From Stenocarpella maydis (lineage: Eukaryota; Ascomycota; Sordariomycetes; Diaporthales; Diaporthaceae), in assembly GCA_002270565.1 (NCBI GenBank), contig NQMI01000019.1, positions 372,001 to 436,000 on the forward strand: a DNA stretch of 64,000 nucleotides. Reading direction: 5' to 3'. The position numbers were made by a program, and so were the translations under genes. A model generated the notes under the pieces. The model was not told the origin of the DNA. It made no database searches and saw only the letters and a program-made list of their open reading frames with translations. Positions 59,701 through 64,000 of the stretch are shown piece by piece. How positions within the stretch are numbered: position 1 is the stretch's first letter; every line of letters starts with the position of its first letter.

Positions 59701-62018
59701 GGCACCAATTCGATCCTCTCTCCGAGGATGTGACCACTCTCTGGGCGAAGGGCTCCGTATATCAGCTGCTGATATGCCTGCCTGTCGAACAGAGTATCCT
59801 TGTCGCAGAGCGCAACCGAGACCGATAGATGGTCTTGAATGAGACCACGCAGCGGCTTTCCAGCTGTCCCCGAAATGTATTGATGGTCCGTGTCGGCCAG
59901 CTGCAAGGCTTCTGCGCGCGCCACTTCGTTTTGAGGGAAATGCATGTTCATCTCGTCACCATCGAAATCGGCGTTGTATGTGTTGCAATTGGCGTAGTGC
60001 ATGCGGATAGTCTTCTCGCCAGGCAGAACCCTCACCCGATGACCCATGATGGAGGGCTTATGTAGTGTCGGCTGGCGGTTCATAAGCACCACGTCGCCGT
60101 TCGCCAAGTGACGATGTACTTTCTTGTTCCTCAGCCCACTGGAAGTGTTGTTGGTTGGGGCAAGGAGCTGATTGGCAAGGGCGATACGGTCCTCCAAGGA
60201 CTTGTTGCGGAGGTTGATCGTTTGGCCGTTCTCGTTCTCAATGGCAAATGCGCCAGGCCATTTCTCAACGCCATTAATGACAGCCTGCTGCATGTCTTTG
60301 AAGTTGTGGCTTGTCACGGGCTCGGGGAAGGTCAGCTTCCGGGCAAAGACCGGGGGTACGCCGATCTCGTTGGTCTCGATGTTGGGATCCGGAGAGATGA
60401 CACTTCGGGCGGCATAGTTGACTCGCTTCCCCATCATATTTTTCCGGAAGAGACCCTCCTTTTTCTCGAGCTTTTGCTTGATGCCCTCCTCGTTTCGTTT
60501 GGCGGCCGCTCCCTGTACTGGATTGAGGTTGCGATCGATCAAGGCGTTCACTGAATCTTGAAGTTCCGTCCAGGCCTCATGAAGTGCTGTCATGCTCCTT
60601 CTTCCTCTCGGATCGACTACGCCCCTCGACTGATCTTGTATCTGCCTGTATACGGATGCTAGTTGCGCGGACGCCCTGATAATGTTCTTGTAGAGGCCGT
60701 TCTGCTGGGCCTCGGCGACCTGCGAGTCCCCGGTGCGAGCTTCGGGGCGGAAACGGTTTGGTGGCACGAGGATGGTCTCCAGGAAAAACATATTTGACGC
60801 AAGGAGCGGAGTCGTTTTGGCGCGTGGTTGTCTGCAGTATACCAGAGCCAAGACCTCTTGCTCCTTTTCGAACAGGGTCGTCAGCCTGTGCCGTACCTCG
60901 GCCGGTGAGAGGTACCGCTGGGCGACACCCGCCTGTTCCGCTGACTGTTTGCGACTCGCTTTGCGTGAAACAAGATTGCCCTCCTCATCTAGTCCGTCGC
61001 CGCTGCCTTCATCCGAGGCGTTCCCTTCCTCGTCGGTGGACGACAGATCGGCGACGCCTTCATCAGAGCCATATCCGCTCCTTCTGCCATTTTCCTTCCC
61101 TGGTTGGCTCGGAATACCGTCGTTCCGTTTGAGGCCGGCCTGCAACATTTTGGCCTGCTCCTTTGGCGAGAGAGGCTTCTCGAAAATTTTCACAGATCGA
61201 TCCTTGCGGTAGGTCGGAGAAATGCCACGGCACGAGGCACACACCCTTGTCTTGACGATGTCTTTGAAGAATTCGCTAATCAAGGCAGTACGCAGCTCAG
61301 AAGCGCCCTCATGCTTGCGACGGCCCAAGGCAGCTCGGCTTTCCTGTAGGACACGGCGGACGTAGGCATCGCGGGCCCGCATGACGCCGTCGGCAGCACC
61401 GGCTTGATCCTCAGAGTCGGAGTCGGCCACGTCGGTCTGGGGAACATCGGGCATGGCCAATCCGTGGAAGTTCTCCCCTATGGCATCAACCATGCCTGCC
61501 TCCTTGAGGAGATTATACTGTAGCAGGCGGAAAATGCAGACATATCTGTGGATTTCTCGCCTTGCCAGACGGAGGCGATGGCAGTAGACACATTGAGCGC
61601 GAATCAGGCGGAGGACTTGGTCCATAAAGGTTGGGTGGTAAACCGGAACGGGGAGATCGATGTGGCCGGCATGGCCAGGACAGGACTGCTGGCCCAGATT
61701 GCAAGTCGTGCAGCTGGTGAGTAACGCAGTGCGTGAGCTTATTATTTCTAGATACTGCTTTCCCAAGGACAAGAAGAGGACATGGGTGACCGGACGCAGG
61801 CCCAGGAGAGGGAGAGGGCAAACATAGGTGACATACATTGAATCGCCCCATGATCCAAGGGCAGGGTCATACAAGCCGCCGCGGACGGGGTTTAGGAGGG
61901 TATCGAAGGTGGTATCATTCTCGATCTTCTTGACGGACACGGCGTGGATTTCCTCTTTTGTGAGAAAGGTGAACTCAACTCGGTCGACCGAGGACGAGAA
62001 AGGCTGAGAAATGTTCAT
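56721..62018 (-). CDS. RPA190: RNA polymerase I largest subunit
   Basis: Catalytic subunit of the nucleolar polymerase that makes the large rRNA precursor. Two exons on minus, 62018-61837 and 61713-56721, give 1,724 residues. The N-terminal zinc site reads [20 protein letters not shown] and is formed across the intron. The active-site loop [15 protein letters not shown] lies near residue 638 and supplies the three Mg-binding aspartates; the bridge-helix and trigger-loop region is around [20 protein letters not shown]. A long acidic insert ([18 protein letters not shown] and Asp-rich runs) sits in the C-terminal third, as in other Pol I subunits. The 123-bp intron (61836-61714) has no stop and a length divisible by three, so the unspliced frame is also open. 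I exclude it because it would split the zinc site. Start chosen: [20 protein letters not shown] at 62018 rather than the in-frame ATG at 62078. Confidence 0.95.
   Translation of the reverse strand: [1765 protein letters not shown]
61714..61836 (-). other. Stop-free 3n intron in RPA190
   Basis: Donor GTATGT and acceptor ACCAG on the minus strand. It would encode 41 extra residues ([19 protein letters not shown] and onward) between [10 protein letters not shown] and the first zinc-site cysteine. Family alignment by eye favours splicing, which gives WGDSICTTCNLG. Confidence 0.8.
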
Positions 62019-62903
62019 GGTGCTATGGGATGTGACGGCACTGGCGTCACCGTTGTGCCCCGAGACCCTGCAGGCCAAGTCAGGAAGAGAGATGCGAGAT
62101 GCTCACTATGGGACTGACCGGCACAGCACCACCGCTGAGTTCGACACGGCCGGATACCTTGCAGAGAATCGGCTGGCGAGCTGGCGAGGTGGTGAGCAGA
62201 CAGACGGGTGGGATGGTAGCCGTCGTGAAATTTTCCCTTGGCCGACCACCGCCGACAAGACGAGACCCAAGCGAGAAAAAATTTGGCGGCGAGCAGCGGC
62301 AATTCAAGGGGGCTTGGCGGAGGTACCACCATGCCTAGGTACTACCTATCGAGGTACCTAGGTAGGTAGATATGTAGGTATACTGTGCAGTTAGGCAGGC
62401 CGCTATCGATAAGACGCGGTTTGGGCGTACCCCACTCGCTATGCACTCACTCGGGTACCTCTGGACCCAAGCTAGCCACCCAAGTGTCACCCAAAGTGTT
62501 TCCGAGACAAAGCCGACCTCCATTCTCCCTCTTGCCCAATCCATCATCACTGTCGCCCTCGTACATCCGCACTCTGGTGTTCCTCGTCACCTCATCGTCT
62601 GTCAATGCCGCAAGCTGGCAGGCGTGCAGCCCAATGCTGAGCCGAGCACAAACTTCTACGCCTTCTCTCCTCCGCACCCGAACCTGAAAGCTCGCCGCAA
62701 ACGGTGCTTCGTGACTCCTCAGACCAGTCGCGCTTGCGGCCAATGTCTGCTGTCTGTCCTCCCGCCTGCCTCCAGCCTGCGCCTTATCCATTGCAGTTCA
62801 CCATCAAATCCTACTGCTTTATCTTCAACGCACTCCCGCGCCTAGCCCGACGTAGCTAATCCTGCCTTGCCCTCCTTTCCCTCCCGCCGGATACGTCTCC
62901 ATC
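62019..62903. promoter_or_regulatory. Divergent promoter of RPA190 and PRP3
   Basis: An 885-bp spacer between two head-to-head housekeeping genes. It contains a cluster of TACCTAGGTAGGTA-like motifs at 62334-62385 (GAGGTACCTAGGTAGGTAGA), which are partly palindromic and frequent in sordariomycete promoters. It also has a pyrimidine-rich leader before the PRP3 start. No gene is recognised in it. Confidence 0.5.
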
Positions 62904-64000
62904 ATGGACAGAAACCAGACCCCGCCCGCCAGCGGCCTTGGGCCGCGTCTTGACGCCTCCTCGCGCATCCAGAAACCAGAGTCCGCGGCCGACAGGATGG
63001 CTGCCCTCAAGGCGCGTGTGGCCGCTGCTATCGATGGAAGCAAAGCCAAGGGGGGTCTCAATGTAGGGCTTCACCCAGCCTTGGAAGACCTGGGCCAATG
63101 GAGACCATCGCCCTCCACGCCAGCCCACCAAAAGCCCGACGCTGGCCCACCAGCACGGCTACAGTCCGAACAAGTAAAGCCCTCCATGAACAGGAAGAAC
63201 CCTGCTATGCGCAACGCGCGACTTGGGGGCTCAGTGGCGAATCCATACCTGGCACCGGCCGAGTCGACCGCCCCTGCCGGGAAGCAAAGAATGCCCCGCC
63301 AGCTCGTCTTCAACCAAAAGGGCAAATACATACAACAGGCCAACGCCCTCCGGAGGCAAGCTGCCCTTGAGGCAATGAAGAAGAGGATCGCAGAGCAGAC
63401 AAGGAAGGCAGGCATAGACGAGGACCTCAGCGAGAAGAACTTTGTGGTAGAGGCCCCCCCAGAAATCGAGTGGTGGGATGAGGCGCTGGTTTCTTCATAC
63501 GAGGCCCTGGATGACCCTTCCTCGATCAAACTCGGCATTGAGGACAGTATCGTGACAAACCTGGTCCAGCATCCTGTGGCACTGGAGCCACCCCAGGAAA
63601 AGAATACCCCGGCCCCGAAGCCTATGTACCTTACGTCTAAGGAACAAGCCAAGCTCCGACGGCAGCGCAGGATGGCGGAGCTCAAGGAAGAGCAGGCAAA
63701 GATCAGACTTGGCCTTGTTCCGGCGCCTCCCCCAAAGGTCAAGAAGGGGAATCTCATGCGCGTGTTGGGCGAGGAGGCTGTCAAAGATCCTACCGCCGTC
63801 GAGGCCATGGTGAACCAGCAGATTGCTGAGAGGCATCAAAAGCACCTGCAGGCTAACGAGGAGCGGAAGCTGACCAAAGAACAACAACATGAGAAACTCG
63901 CAGCGAACCAGCAACAGGATGCGGCCAAGGGTCTTCACATCCTGGTCTTCAAAATTGGAAGTTTGGCAAACGGTCAACACCGCTTCAAGATCCACAAGAA
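62904..64000 (+). CDS. PRP3: U4/U6 snRNP splicing factor PRP3 (3' end outside window)
   Basis: Spliceosomal protein that binds U4/U6 RNA in the tri-snRNP. The ORF starts at the ATG at 62904 and stays open for 365 codons to the window end. The N-terminal region is basic and Pro/Ala-rich. The PRP3 domain is recognisable from RMPRQLVFNQKGKYIQQANA through EIEWWDEALVSSY, PMYLTSKEQAKLRRQRRMAE, IRLGLVPAPPPKVKKGNLMR and VLGEEAVKDPTAVEAMV. It ends in the window at HRFKIHK, just before the C-terminal domain of the family. No intron is needed so far. It shares a promoter region with RPA190. Confidence 0.93.
   Translation, partial: MDRNQTPPASGLGPRLDASSRIQKPESAADRMAALKARVAAAIDGSKAKGGLNVGLHPALEDLGQWRPSPSTPAHQKPDAGPPARLQSEQVKPSMNRKNPAMRNARLGGSVANPYLAPAESTAPAGKQRMPRQLVFNQKGKYIQQANALRRQAALEAMKKRIAEQTRKAGIDEDLSEKNFVVEAPPEIEWWDEALVSSYEALDDPSSIKLGIEDSIVTNLVQHPVALEPPQEKNTPAPKPMYLTSKEQAKLRRQRRMAELKEEQAKIRLGLVPAPPPKVKKGNLMRVLGEEAVKDPTAVEAMVNQQIAERHQKHLQANEERKLTKEQQHEKLAANQQQDAAKGLHILVFKIGSLANGQHRFKIHK

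Overview
The window is nuclear DNA of a filamentous ascomycete (Pezizomycotina; a sordariomycete, possibly hypocrealean, is my best guess). The reasons are short GT-AG introns with CTAAC/CTGAC branch motifs, fungal-only families (HET-like, fungal rhodopsin-like, Zn2Cys6 regulators, NCS1 permeases), intron-bearing H3 and H4, and AT-rich repeat blocks whose decay is dominated by CAA/CAG to TAA/TAG changes. That decay is the signature of repeat-induced point mutation (RIP).

Layout. 0-4 kb: relic of a flavin monooxygenase, then a RIP-decayed Mutator-like (MULE) transposon with 41-bp terminal inverted repeats (TIRs) and an 8-bp target duplication. 5.3-7.2 kb: a complete five-exon trichodiene-synthase-like terpene synthase. 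8.4-9.9 kb: a complete six-exon seven-helix rhodopsin-like membrane protein. 10.7-22.2 kb: a gene-free AT-rich block of nested repeats. It holds a TIR element carrying a solo LTR, four copies of one LTR family (one followed by an initiator-tRNA-type primer site), two decayed pogo-like transposases and a gypsy/chromovirus remnant. Three of the window's four N bases lie in this block, two of them directly at LTR edges.

22.3-31.2 kb is a small metabolic locus: a Zn2Cys6 regulator, a divergent XanA/TfdA-type dioxygenase and an NCS1 permease. It looks like a purine or nucleobase salvage cluster. The dioxygenase is split by a 2.24-kb pogo-like transposon sitting exactly after the codon of the predicted distal iron-binding histidine. 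Two older TA-flanked pogo-like elements follow (32.0-34.2 and 34.6-36.5 kb). Then come a disrupted HET-like gene, an intact SRR1-domain gene, an RBR ubiquitin ligase and a Ulp1-type protease locus broken by one in-frame TAG.

49.0-56.5 kb: the divergent histone H4/H3 pair lies between large inverted repeats with hairpin-forming motifs. 56.7-64 kb: conserved housekeeping DNA, with the RNA polymerase I largest subunit (minus) head-to-head with the splicing factor PRP3 (plus, cut by the window end). All exon structures were read by eye from splice signals and reading phase; the lengths close in frame for every spliced gene listed as complete.
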